64,000 nucleotides of DNA from Streptomyces aureoverticillatus (GTDB lineage Bacteria > Actinomycetota > Actinomycetes > Streptomycetales > Streptomycetaceae). Below the pieces are notes generated by a model that saw only the letters and a program-made list of their open reading frames with translations, did no database searches and was not told the DNA's origin. The DNA lies in NCBI RefSeq assembly GCF_014649395.1, contig NZ_BMSY01000001.1, positions 186,001-250,000 of the forward strand, in the 5' to 3' direction. This document shows, one piece after another, positions 50,969 through 58,633 of this stretch. The stretch's first letter is position 1. Each line of letters starts with the position of its first letter. Made by a program: the position numbers and the translations under genes.

Positions 50969-51009
50969 GCGAGGTAACACCCACGAAGGAAAAGCGACTG
51001 TTACCTCGC
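50969..51009. promoter_or_regulatory. 11-bp inverted repeat between divergent genes
   Basis: GCGAGGTAACA (50969-50979) and TGTTACCTCGC (50999-51009), 19-base spacer. A likely binding site for the CGNR regulator or another dimeric repressor controlling both genes. Confidence 0.55.
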
Positions 51010-51047
51010 ACGCAGACGAAGATAGCCCGCCCGCGTAAGGACTACAA

Positions 51048-51677
51048 GTGGAACTGGCCTATTACTCGGACTACGCCGTACGCCTGGTCAACACCGAGGA
51101 GCCGGCTCGCAACAAGGACTCGCTGACCTCCGTCGACGCGGTCCGTGAGCTGTTCGGTGCGAACCAGCAGGCCGCCCGGCGCGCCACGGACTCGGACGTG
51201 ACGCGCTTCCGCTCGGTGCGGGGCCGGCTGCGGGCGGTCTTCGAGGCGGCCGACGGCGGCGACGAGACCCTGGCCGTGGACCTGCTGAACTCCCTGCTCC
51301 TGGAGTTCCCGGTGAGCCCGCAGATCTCCGGCCACGACTATCGGGACGACGACGGCCGCCCCCTGTGGCACATGCACCTGGCGGACCACCCGTCGAACGC
51401 CACCGCGGGGTACGCGGCGATCGCCGCGATGGGCCTCGCCTTCCACCTCACCGAGTTCGGCGTGGACCGGCTCGGCCTGTGCGAGGCGGCGCCGTGCCGC
51501 AACGCCTATCTGGACACCTCGACCAACCGCTCCCGGCGCTACTGCTCGGACCGCTGCGCGACCCGCGCCAACGTCGCGGCCTACCGCGCGCGCAAGCGCC
51601 TGGAGAGCGAGCGGTCGGCGAGCACCGGGCGCACGGCCAAGAAGGTCCAGGAGACCAGCGCGGCGAGCGAGAGCTGA
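51048..51677 (+). CDS. CGNR zinc-finger transcriptional regulator
   Basis: A 209-residue protein from the GTG at 51048. The N-terminal region is of the ABATE stress-domain type (DYAVRLVNTEEPARN...). The C-terminal CGNR-type treble-clef has CEAAPCRNAYLDTS and RRYCSDRCATRANVAAYRARK, with four Cys ligands. The usual C-G-N-R is C-A-T-R here. Such proteins are putative regulators with a nucleic-acid-binding zinc finger. Its last 97 bases overlap the 3' end of sodX on the other strand. Confidence 0.88.
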   Translation: MELAYYSDYAVRLVNTEEPARNKDSLTSVDAVRELFGANQQAARRATDSDVTRFRSVRGRLRAVFEAADGGDETLAVDLLNSLLLEFPVSPQISGHDYRDDDGRPLWHMHLADHPSNATAGYAAIAAMGLAFHLTEFGVDRLGLCEAAPCRNAYLDTSTNRSRRYCSDRCATRANVAAYRARKRLESERSASTGRTAKKVQETSAASES

Positions 51678-52042
51678 CGCCGCCCCTGCGCCTCACGCTC
51701 CTGGCGGAACCTGCCCAGCGGCCGGAACCGCGCGCGCACCCGCGCCAGGACCAGCTCCTCCGGGACGACCCCGTACACCGTGCTGTCGCCCCCCGCGTTG
51801 TACGGGTTGTCGCCGAGCACCCACCAGCCGCCCTCGCGCCGTTCGACGGCGCGCTTGACCACCAGCAGGTCCTGCTGCAGCGGGTGACGCAGGATCACCA
51901 CGTCACCCGGACGCACCCGGGCGCCGTGCCGCACCAGCATCCAGTCCCCCGGATTCAGCGTCGGCACCATGGACGGCCCGTCGACCTCGATCAACTGGAA
52001 CGGCACGCGTGTCTCCCGCCCGTCTGCCGTCGTCTCCGGCAT
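51581..52042 (-). CDS. sodX: Nickel superoxide dismutase maturation protease SodX
   Basis: A 153-residue S26-family peptidase from the ATG at 52042. EVDGPSMVPTLNPGD holds the catalytic Ser, VVKRAVER the catalytic Lys, and LGDNPYNAGGDS is the conserved box of signal-peptidase-like enzymes. It removes the SodN propeptide so that His1 becomes free to bind nickel. It lies divergent from sodN as in other Streptomyces. The C-terminal 35 residues (RRQLSLAALVSWTFLAV...) lie antisense to the CGNR gene and add a hydrophobic segment. Confidence 0.93.
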   Translation of the reverse strand: MPETTADGRETRVPFQLIEVDGPSMVPTLNPGDWMLVRHGARVRPGDVVILRHPLQQDLLVVKRAVERREGGWWVLGDNPYNAGGDSTVYGVVPEELVLARVRARFRPLGRFRQEREAQGRRQLSLAALVSWTFLAVRPVLADRSLSRRLRAR

Positions 52043-52208
52043 CAGACAACCTCCCGGACCAATCCTCCACCGGCCTCCCGGTCCATCCTCCACCGTCTTC
52101 AGTGTGACCCTGGACTTTTGTCCTAAGCCCATGGGGGCACTCGCGAAATCACGTCTCTCACGGAGTAATGTCCCACCTGAGAAGACGATCACGAGGAAGG
52201 ACAGCTCA

Positions 52209-52604
52209 ATGCTCTCCCGCCTGTTTGCCCCCAAGGTGAAGGCCAGCGCGCACTGCGACCTGCCGTGCGGCGTGTACGACCCGGCCCAGGCCCGCATCGA
52301 GGCGGAGTCGGTCAAGGCCGTCCAGGAGAAGATGGCCGCGAACGACGACGCGCACTACCAGGCCCGCGCCACCGTCATCAAGGAGCAGCGCGCCGAGCTC
52401 GCCAAGCACCACGTCTCGGTGCTCTGGAGCGACTACTTCAAGCCCCCGCACTTCGAGAAGTACCCGGAGCTGCACACCCTGGTCAACGACACCCTCAAGG
52501 CCCTCTCGGCCGCGAAGGGTTCGACGGACCCGAAGACCGGTGAGAAGGCGCTCGAGCTGATCGCCGAGATCGACCGCATCTTCTGGGAGACCAAGAAGGC
52601 TTGA
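52209..52604 (+). CDS. sodN: Nickel-containing superoxide dismutase
   Basis: A 131-residue protein with ATG at 52209 after GAGGAAGGACAG. The 14-residue propeptide MLSRLFAPKVKASA is followed by the nickel hook HCDLPCG (His15, Cys16, Cys20), leaving the usual 117-residue mature enzyme after cleavage by SodX. It converts superoxide to oxygen and peroxide in the cytoplasm as a homohexamer. In Streptomyces, nickel availability switches cells between SodN and iron SodF. The 166-base divergent region with sodX contains a tandem pair of 22-25-base repeats (about 52050-52095). Confidence 0.97.
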   Translation: MLSRLFAPKVKASAHCDLPCGVYDPAQARIEAESVKAVQEKMAANDDAHYQARATVIKEQRAELAKHHVSVLWSDYFKPPHFEKYPELHTLVNDTLKALSAAKGSTDPKTGEKALELIAEIDRIFWETKKA

Positions 52605-52700
52605 TCCGGCCCCGGGCCCCGGCCCGGAGCCGCGTCCACCTGACCGCACCCGGTCCCCGGGTCCGCCGTTCGCGGCGGGCCCGGCGGGCCGGGTGCGGTC
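52605..52700 (+). ncRNA. Possible s-SodF-like sRNA from the sodN 3' UTR
   Basis: In S. coelicolor the 3' UTR of sodN is processed to a stable RNA that silences sodF. Here about 96 bases after the sodN stop end in a strong hairpin (52642-52700), the right size and position for such an RNA. The pairing region cannot be checked because sodF is not in the window. Confidence 0.3.
52642..52700 (+). terminator. sodN terminator
   Basis: GACCGCACCCGG (52642-52653) pairs exactly with CCGGGTGCGGTC (52689-52700), with further GC pairing inside (CCGCCG...CGGCGG). Confidence 0.75.
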
Positions 52701-52733
52701 GTTCGGCGTGCCTACGTCGAACCCGTCGCCCGC

Positions 52734-52771
52734 AAAATCGGTTGCCCCCGCCCCGCCGCCCCTGCTGCAGT
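52734..52771 (+). promoter_or_regulatory. Putative WblC(WhiB7)-type promoter of otrA-like gene
   Basis: AAAAT (52734-52738), three bases, TTGCCC (52742-52747), an 18-base spacer and TGCAGT (52766-52771). The same A-rich box-N3-TTGCC layout as at 36949-36963. The -10 is weak, as expected for an activator-dependent promoter. Transcription start about 52778. Confidence 0.5.
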
Positions 52772-52817
52772 GGGCGCGCCACCAAACCCACCGATCGACG
52801 GAACCAGGAGCCCCCAG

Positions 52818-52940
52818 ATGCGGCAGACGTCCATGTCCCCCCAGGAAGGAATCGCCCCCCGATACGAGGACATGACGCCTAGTGCAAGCGCACCCGCATC
52901 AGCACACCCACAAGCACGAGAAGCACCAACACACCCTTAA
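52818..52940 (+). CDS. Putative 40-codon leader ORF overlapping the otrA-like start
   Basis: ATG at 52818 behind AGGAG (52807-52811) to TAA at 52938-52940. It begins [19 protein letters not shown] and overlaps the first 59 bases of the resistance gene in another frame. Its first 18 codons have GC-rich third positions, as real genes here do. From about 52875 the bias moves to the resistance-gene frame. It may be a regulatory leader, or the original N-terminus of the resistance protein joined by a frameshift. Confidence 0.5.
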   Translation: MRQTSMSPQEGIAPRYEDMTPSASAPASAHPQAREAPTHP

Positions 52941-54939
52941 CCTAGGCATCCTGGCGCACATCGACGCCGGCAAGACCAGCCTGACCGAGCGGCTGCTGCA
53001 CGCCGCCGGTGTCATCGACGAGATCGGCAGCGTCGACGACGGCAGCACCCAGACCGACTCCCTCGCGCTCGAGCGGCAGCGCGGCATCACCATCAAGTCC
53101 GCGGTCGTGTCCTTCGCGATCGACGACGTGACCGTCAACCTCATCGACACCCCCGGCCACCCCGATTTCATCGCCGAGGTGGAGCGGGTCCTGAGCGTGC
53201 TCGACGGTGCCGTGCTCGTCGTGTCCGCCGTCGAGGGCGTCCAGGCGCAGACCCGCGTCCTGATGCGTACGCTGCGCAGGCTCGCCATCCCCACGCTCGT
53301 GTTCGTCAACAAGGTGGACCGCAGGGGCGCGGACCCCGAGCGCGTGCTCGCCGAGCTGGCCGGGAGGCTGACGCCCGCCGTCGCCCCCATGGGCACCGTG
53401 CGCGCCCCCGGCACCCGCGCGGCGCGCTACGTCCCGTACGCCGCCGACGACCCCCGCTTCACCGCCCGCCTGACCGAGCTCCTCGCCGAGCACGACGACG
53501 CGCTGCTGTCCGCGTACGTCGAGGAGGACGCCGCAGCCCTGGCCTTCGGCGGACTGCGCGACGTACTGACGCGGCAGACTCAGCAGGCCCTGGTCCACCC
53601 GGTGTTCTTCGGCTCCGCGATGACCGGGACCGGCCTGGACGCGCTGACCGGCGCCGTCAAGGAGCTGCTGCCCGCGGCGGCCGGTGCCGCGGACGGGCCC
53701 GTCGCGGGCACCGTCTTCAAGGTCGAGCGCGGCCCGGCTGGCGAGAAGGTGGCGTACGCGCGGATGTTCTCCGGCACCGTGCGGGTACGCGACCGGGTGC
53801 CGCTCGCCGGGCACGCGGAGGACGGCAAGGTCACCGCCGTCAGCGTCTTCGAGCGCGGCACGGCCGCCCGGCGCGACGCCGTCGCGGCCGGGCAGATCGC
53901 GAAGCTGTGGGGTCTTGGCGGCGTACGGATCGGGGACGTGCTCGGCGACCCGCGCGACGTACCCGAACGGCACGCGGTGGCGCACCACTTCGCGCCGCCG
54001 ACCCTCGAAACCGTCGTCGTGCCCCGGCGCGCCGCCGACCGGGCCGCCCTGCACGCCGCGCTGACCCAGCTCGCGGAGCAGGACCCGCTGATCGACCTGC
54101 GCCAGGACACGCTCCGGCAGGAGATCTCCGTGTCCCTGTACGGCGAGGTCCAGAAGGAGGTCATCGAGGCCACGCTCGCGGACGAGTTCGGCGTCGGCGT
54201 GGAGTTCCGCGAGACCACGACGATCTGCGTGGAGCGGGTCGTCGGGACCGGCGCGCAGGTGGAGATCATCGACACCGACCCCAACCCGTTCCTCGCCACG
54301 GTGGGGCTGCGCGTGGAGCCCGCGCCGGTCGGGGCCGGTGTGGAGTTCCGGCTCGGTGTGGAGCTCGGATCGATGCCGTACGCGTTCTTCAAGGCCGTCG
54401 AGGAGACGGTCAAGGAGACGCTGCTGCAGGGGCTGTACGGGTGGGAGGTGCCCGACTGCCTCGTCACGATGACGCACTCCGGGTACTGGCCGCGGCAGAG
54501 CCACGCGCACGCCGTCTTCGACAAGAGCATGTCGAGCACGGCCGGGGACTTCCGGCAGCTCACGCCGCTCGTCCTGATGGACGCGCTGCGGCGGGCGGGC
54601 ACGCGGGTGCACGAGCCGATGCACCGGTTCCGGCTCACGGTGCCCGCCGACGTGTTCGGCACGCTGCTGACCGCGCTCGGGCGGCTGCGCGCGGTGCCGC
54701 ACACGCCGGTGGCCCACGGGTCCGCGTACGTCGTCGACGGGGTGATCCCCGCCGCGCGCGTGCACGACCTGGAGCAGGCGCTGCCCGGACTCACGCGCGG
54801 CGAGGGCGAGTTGGAGTCCGCCTTCGACCACTACGCGCCGGTGACCGGGACGCCGCCGGCGCGCCCGCGCACGGACCACAATCCGCTCGACCGGAAGGAG
54901 TACGTGCAGCGGGTCACGCGGCGGACGCGAGTGGGGTGA
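52882..54939 (+). CDS. OtrA/Tet(M)-type ribosomal protection GTPase
   Basis: A 685-residue EF-G paralogue. G motifs: AHIDAGKT (residues 25-32), [17 protein letters not shown] and VNKVDRRG. Later EF-G-like domains include [16 protein letters not shown]-like [12 protein letters not shown] and [12 protein letters not shown]. It is closest in pattern to Streptomyces OtrA, which removes tetracycline from the ribosome. The only in-frame start before the G domain is the GTG at 52882 (TGA in frame at 52873), which lacks a close ribosome site. It adds an unusual N-terminus with seven His in 17 residues. Expression may depend on the upstream ORF. Confidence 0.88.
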   Translation: MQAHPHQHTHKHEKHQHTLNLGILAHIDAGKTSLTERLLHAAGVIDEIGSVDDGSTQTDSLALERQRGITIKSAVVSFAIDDVTVNLIDTPGHPDFIAEVERVLSVLDGAVLVVSAVEGVQAQTRVLMRTLRRLAIPTLVFVNKVDRRGADPERVLAELAGRLTPAVAPMGTVRAPGTRAARYVPYAADDPRFTARLTELLAEHDDALLSAYVEEDAAALAFGGLRDVLTRQTQQALVHPVFFGSAMTGTGLDALTGAVKELLPAAAGAADGPVAGTVFKVERGPAGEKVAYARMFSGTVRVRDRVPLAGHAEDGKVTAVSVFERGTAARRDAVAAGQIAKLWGLGGVRIGDVLGDPRDVPERHAVAHHFAPPTLETVVVPRRAADRAALHAALTQLAEQDPLIDLRQDTLRQEISVSLYGEVQKEVIEATLADEFGVGVEFRETTTICVERVVGTGAQVEIIDTDPNPFLATVGLRVEPAPVGAGVEFRLGVELGSMPYAFFKAVEETVKETLLQGLYGWEVPDCLVTMTHSGYWPRQSHAHAVFDKSMSSTAGDFRQLTPLVLMDALRRAGTRVHEPMHRFRLTVPADVFGTLLTALGRLRAVPHTPVAHGSAYVVDGVIPAARVHDLEQALPGLTRGEGELESAFDHYAPVTGTPPARPRTDHNPLDRKEYVQRVTRRTRVG

Positions 54940-54968
54940 GGCGGTCATGCCGGCGAGGAGGCCGCCGA

Positions 54969-55913
54969 TCAGCCGGCGTCGGCGGTCAGCTCCGCGAGCG
55001 TGCGCGCGTCCAGCAGCGCGCCGAGCCGCTCCCGGTCGGCCAGGATGTTGATCTCGACGATCCGGCCGTCCCGGACGGTGAACTCCGCGACGGAGAACGC
55101 CTTTCCGTTGTGGACGGAGATCTGGCCCACCCGGCCGTTGACCATGGCCAGACGCGTGGCACCGGCCAGCGTGGCGAAGGAGCGGGCTCCGGCGACCACG
55201 GCCGTCGCGCCGCGCACCAGCCGGGACAGCTCGGCGATCTCGCCGCCGTCGGCCCGCAGCACCACGTCCGGGTCGAGCAGTTCGAGCAGCGCGTCGAAGT
55301 CGCCCCCACGGGCCGCCGCGAGGAACGCCTTGACGACCTCGCGGTGGCGCCTGCGGTCCGGCTCCGGCTCGGGGGCCGAGTCGCGCACCCGGCGGCGGGC
55401 GCGGCTGGCGAGCTGCCGGGTCGCGGCCGGGGCCCGCTCGACGATGGGCGCGATGTCCTCGAACGGCACGGCGAACATGTCGTGCAGGACGAACGCGAGG
55501 CGTTCGGCGGGGCTCAGGGTGTCGAGGACGACGAGGAGCGCGAGGCCCACCGAGTCCGTGAGCAGGGCCTCCTGTTCGGGGTCGGTGGCTTCCCGGCCGC
55601 CCGGCAGCGCGCTGACCTGCGGGTCGGGCACGTGGGTTCCGGGCGCGTGCGGGTCGGCGCCCTGGACGTCCAGGGGCTGCTCGCCGCGCTGCTTGCGCGC
55701 CCGCAGCAGGTCGAGGCAGACGCGGCCCACGACCGTCGTGAGCCAGCCGCCCAGGTTCTCCACCCGCTCGCTGTCGGAGCGGCTGAGCTTCAGCCAGGTC
55801 TCCTGGACGGCGTCCTCGGCCTCGCTCAGGGAGCCCAGCATGCGGTAGGCGACGGCCTTCAGACGGGGCCTGTGCTCCTCGAACCGCTCCGCCAGAAGTT
55901 CTCTTCCGTCCAC
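54969..55913 (-). CDS. ECF sigma factor with C-terminal SnoaL-like domain
   Basis: A 314-residue protein from the GTG at 55913. Sigma region 2: ERFEEHRPRLKAVAYRMLGSLSEAEDAVQETWLKL. Sigma region 4: LSPAERLAFVLHDMFAVPFEDIAPIVERAPAATRQLASRARRRV (in two helices). A 120-residue SnoaL/NTF2-like domain follows, with VLRADGGEIAEL and VEINILADRERLGAL, comparable to the DGGGK and NPDKL regions of ECF41/SigJ-type factors, where the extension replaces an anti-sigma factor. The usual partner oxidoreductase/epimerase gene is not adjacent. Convergent with the otrA-like gene, only 29 bases apart. Confidence 0.9.
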   Translation of the reverse strand: MDGRELLAERFEEHRPRLKAVAYRMLGSLSEAEDAVQETWLKLSRSDSERVENLGGWLTTVVGRVCLDLLRARKQRGEQPLDVQGADPHAPGTHVPDPQVSALPGGREATDPEQEALLTDSVGLALLVVLDTLSPAERLAFVLHDMFAVPFEDIAPIVERAPAATRQLASRARRRVRDSAPEPEPDRRRHREVVKAFLAAARGGDFDALLELLDPDVVLRADGGEIAELSRLVRGATAVVAGARSFATLAGATRLAMVNGRVGQISVHNGKAFSVAEFTVRDGRIVEINILADRERLGALLDARTLAELTADAG

Positions 55914-56254
55914 GTCACATTCCTTCGTCGCGATCCGTCATAGCTGTGACGTACCGCGATGTGGTGCGCCGCGGGCCGACACGGCTGGTGCCGCCCAGCA
56001 GATCATGAAGCGCCACGCCCGTGCCGTGAATATCGATGTGATCGACGCGACATGACGCGACATGGAGGAAAACGTCGTGAACACAGAGCAAGGTGCGCGC
56101 GGGGCTGCCGCCTCCCGGTGCTCGGCGCGGGCCGGGGACACGGGGTGGGGCGTGGCGCCGGTGCCGCCCGGGCCGCCCGTCCCTGGCATGCGACCCTCCC
56201 GGGGCGTGCGGGCCATCTCGGGACTTGCGACCGCCCCTGCTGCGACCGACCCGT
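55914..56254. other. Intergenic region upstream of ECF gene
   Basis: 341 bases. It contains the ECF promoter region, a short direct repeat GCGACATGACGCGACATGG (56047-56065) and a GTG at 56075 behind GGAGG, which opens a frame I do not accept because it runs antisense through the next gene without coding bias. It could be the remnant of a lost ECF partner gene. Confidence 0.4.
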
Positions 56255-57211
56255 TCACGCACCGCCCTCAAGCACACCCCGCACCGTCGCCCGCACCCGT
56301 TCCAGGTCGGCGCGGACGGCCTCGTACGTGGACCGGTGGCGGGCTATGTCGCGCCGCTGGTGCTCGGCCGCGACGGTCCACCACACCCCCGCGGTGTTGT
56401 GCTCGCGTTTGCACTCGACGTCGGCGACGGCTGTGTCCCGCTCACGCCGCGTGCGCCGGGTGTCGCCCTCGTTGCCCCGCTCCCACGCCTTGTCGCGGAA
56501 GGCGGCCTCCGGGCTCGCGTACCGCTTGAAGCCCTTGTCGACGACGCAGTCCGCCCACTCGTCCAGGGCACGCCGCATCCGCGGGTCCTTGGCGACGGCC
56601 TTGTCGAGCGCCGTACGGCGGTCCGCGACGTACCGCATCAGCAGGTTCTCGTCCTTGACGTCCGCCCTCACCCGCTGGGCCCCGGCCTGGGCGCAGCCGC
56701 CCTCGGGCATCTTGCGCCCGGCGCCTTCGCCGCGCAGCACCTTGTACTCGTCCGGGGTGACCAGGCGCCCCTTGCGCGCGTGCTTCTTCTCGTACTTCTC
56801 CAAAGCGTCCCGTTCGACGCCGTAGCCGCTGCGGCGGGCTCCGTCGAGGTCCAGCGAGCCGTACAGAGTCGTCGAGATGGCCACCGCTATCAGGCGGTTG
56901 GACATGGTGGTGTCCTGCTCGCGCCACTGCCGGGGGAAGTCGGGGAAGCCGTGGGACTTCATGCACCGCTGGGTGAAGCGGTCGGCCGCCTGCTGCTCGC
57001 GCTCACTGTCACGCGTGCTGAAGTCATAGCGGTCCAAGGGCAGTTCGGGCAGGTCCTTCTCTTCGTCGACCTCGGGCACGCCTGAGCCGTGCGCCGCGCC
57101 CCCGCTCCGCCCGGACTCGCCCTGTTCGGCCCCGCAGCCCGCGAGCGTCACGACGGCAACCACCACTGCGGCAGCCCAACGCACGCCGCGCGTCCCCCAC
57201 TTCAGCTCCAT
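56255..57211 (-). CDS. Hypothetical lipoprotein
   Basis: A 318-residue protein from the ATG at 57211. A short basic start, hydrophobic AAAVVVAVVTLAGC with the lipobox Cys near residue 27, then a hydrophilic mature part rich in Arg, Asp and Glu. Mostly helical, with conserved-looking MKSHGFPDFPRQW, CAQAGAQRV and WADCVVDKGFKRY segments and several Cys that may form disulfides. The pattern C...M..HGfp.fp resembles actinobacterial lipoproteins of unknown function with repeated 'C-x-K-x-G' motifs. No neighbour suggests a role. Confidence 0.7.
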   Translation of the reverse strand: MELKWGTRGVRWAAAVVVAVVTLAGCGAEQGESGRSGGAAHGSGVPEVDEEKDLPELPLDRYDFSTRDSEREQQAADRFTQRCMKSHGFPDFPRQWREQDTTMSNRLIAVAISTTLYGSLDLDGARRSGYGVERDALEKYEKKHARKGRLVTPDEYKVLRGEGAGRKMPEGGCAQAGAQRVRADVKDENLLMRYVADRRTALDKAVAKDPRMRRALDEWADCVVDKGFKRYASPEAAFRDKAWERGNEGDTRRTRRERDTAVADVECKREHNTAGVWWTVAAEHQRRDIARHRSTYEAVRADLERVRATVRGVLEGGA

Positions 57212-57295
57212 GCACGCGAGCCTAGCCGCGCCCACTGACAGTCGGCTGCCCGCGCCTGTCGGCGCCGACGCGGCTCACGCCGCGCCGGGCGTGGC

Positions 57296-57697
57296 TCACG
57301 CGCTGTTGTCCCCGGGCTTGGACCCGGCCTTCGGGTCCGCATCGGCTCCGGACGGCAGGTCGATCCTGGGCCCGGCCTCGGGGGCACCCTTGAGGTCGCC
57401 TGGGACCACCTTGGGGTCGTCGGGGGCGACCGTGGGCCCGGGCTTCGGGTCGCGCCTCGACAGGTGGCCGCGCTTGTACTTGCTCTTGTGGCCGCGGCCC
57501 AGCCGCGACTTCTCGTCCGGCTCGTCGACCGCGCACGCGTCGCACTCCGGATTGCGGCAAGGAGCGGGGCCCCACACGGGGACGTACGCCCCGAGCACCT
57601 TGCGCCGCTTGATGGCCGTGCCGACTGGCCGCCCGCAGTGCTCGCACACTGGTTCGCTCTGCGGACGGGGGCCGGACCGGCGTCCGTCGCTGCCCAT
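57296..57697 (-). CDS. Zinc-ribbon-like hypothetical protein
   Basis: A 133-residue protein from the ATG at 57697. The N-terminal half has CEHCGRPVG and CRNPECDAC, five Cys arranged as two knuckles of a small zinc ribbon. The C-terminal half is a basic then Pro/Asp/Gly-rich disordered tail. I recognise similar small Streptomyces proteins but no function. It could bind nucleic acid or act in a protein complex. Between a lipoprotein gene and the RibD-like gene, all on the minus strand. Confidence 0.6.
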   Translation of the reverse strand: MGSDGRRSGPRPQSEPVCEHCGRPVGTAIKRRKVLGAYVPVWGPAPCRNPECDACAVDEPDEKSRLGRGHKSKYKRGHLSRRDPKPGPTVAPDDPKVVPGDLKGAPEAGPRIDLPSGADADPKAGSKPGDNSA

Positions 57698-57741
57698 GAC
57701 CTCAGGATATGGCCATTCCCGGAGGTCGGACAGTCCAGCGG

Positions 57742-58338
57742 TCACTCCTTCTCGCGCTTGCGGGCGTACGTACGGACGACGACTCCGTTGCCGAAGACCC
57801 GGGACGAGGTCAGCTCGAACTCGCTGACCGCGGACTCCACGCCCTCGAACATGGGCATGCCCGAGCCGAGCAGCACCGGATAGGTCTTGAGAACGAGCTC
57901 GTCGACCTCGTCGATGAGCTGCCCGGCGATCCGCGCGCCGCCGCACAGCCAGATGCCGAGGTCGCTCTCCTCGGCCTTGAGTTCACGGACCTTGCCGAGC
58001 AGGTCGTCGGCGATGATCTCGACGTTCGGGTCGGGGGACGTGCCGAGGCTGCGCGAGGCGACGTACTCCCGCATGTGCCCGTACGGACTAGGCATGTTCT
58101 CGTCCAGGCCGAGCTGATAGCTGCCCATGCCCTGGATGACGGTGTCGAACTTCTCGTTCGGTACGTCGTCGAAGCCGAGGGCGCGGCGGCCGGCGGCGGA
58201 GACGGTCTCCGGATACTCGGTCTTGAGGAACTCCAGGAACTCCTCGTTCACGAACGACATGAAGGAGTTGGCGTCGCCGCTCGGGTCACCGATGAACCCG
58301 TCGATCGACACGGCGACGAAGTAGGTGAGCTTGCGCAA
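57742..58338 (-). CDS. Dihydrofolate reductase/RibD C-terminal family protein
   Basis: A 198-residue protein from the TTG at 58338 (RKLTYFVAVSIDGFIG). Pattern typical of the RibD C-terminal/YyaP-like reductases: YFVAVSIDGFIGDPSGD, KFDTVIQGMGSY, EESDLGIWLCGGARIAGQLIDEVDELVL and YPVLLGSG. It would bind NADPH, with unknown substrate. The promoter found at 58434-58463 places the transcript start near 58427, which excludes the longer frame starting at 58434 and supports this start. Confidence 0.82.
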   Translation of the reverse strand: MRKLTYFVAVSIDGFIGDPSGDANSFMSFVNEEFLEFLKTEYPETVSAAGRRALGFDDVPNEKFDTVIQGMGSYQLGLDENMPSPYGHMREYVASRSLGTSPDPNVEIIADDLLGKVRELKAEESDLGIWLCGGARIAGQLIDEVDELVLKTYPVLLGSGMPMFEGVESAVSEFELTSSRVFGNGVVVRTYARKREKE

Positions 58339-58433
58339 GCTGGTCTCTTTTCGCAGAAGACATTCGCAGAGGACAGACAGGGATCGAGGGCCGGGCGACC
58401 GGGATCCGGCCACCCCGCTCTCGAAGTACTGCA

Positions 58434-58463
58434 TTTATAGTGCTGCACCCACAGTGGTTTCAA
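58434..58463 (-). promoter_or_regulatory. Near-consensus sigma-70 promoter
   Basis: On the minus strand TTGAAA, an 18-base spacer and TATAAA. This is one of the best matches to housekeeping consensus in the window. It reads toward the RibD-like gene, leaving a leader of about 90 bases. Confidence 0.65.
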
Positions 58464-58545
58464 CCCCTTGCCGCACCCTTTTTCGAGCAGACCCAAAAAA
58501 ATCGGCCCCGGGCCGGGTCATCCGGTCCGACGCCGATCTCATGCC

Positions 58546-58633
58546 GCCCCTCACGAGCCCGAGGCTGCCCCTCACAAGCCCTGTGGCTCCCCCTCACGAG
58601 CCCTGGGCCACCCCTCACAAGCCCTGCGGCTCC
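58546..58633. repeat. Four tandem copies of a gene's 3' tail including its stop codon
   Basis: Units of 20-24 bases start at 58546, 58567, 58591 and 58611 with the core CCCCTCAC(A/G)AGCCC. On the minus strand each unit reads about EPQGL-stop or a close variant. The unit nearest the GNAT gene supplies its real stop, and the other three lie downstream as echoes. Confidence 0.7.

Noticed and set aside
56075..56529. A GTG frame behind GGAGG next to the ECF gene
   Set aside because: Good ribosome site, but the frame soon becomes Pro/Arg/Ser-rich, runs antisense into the lipoprotein gene and lacks coding bias.
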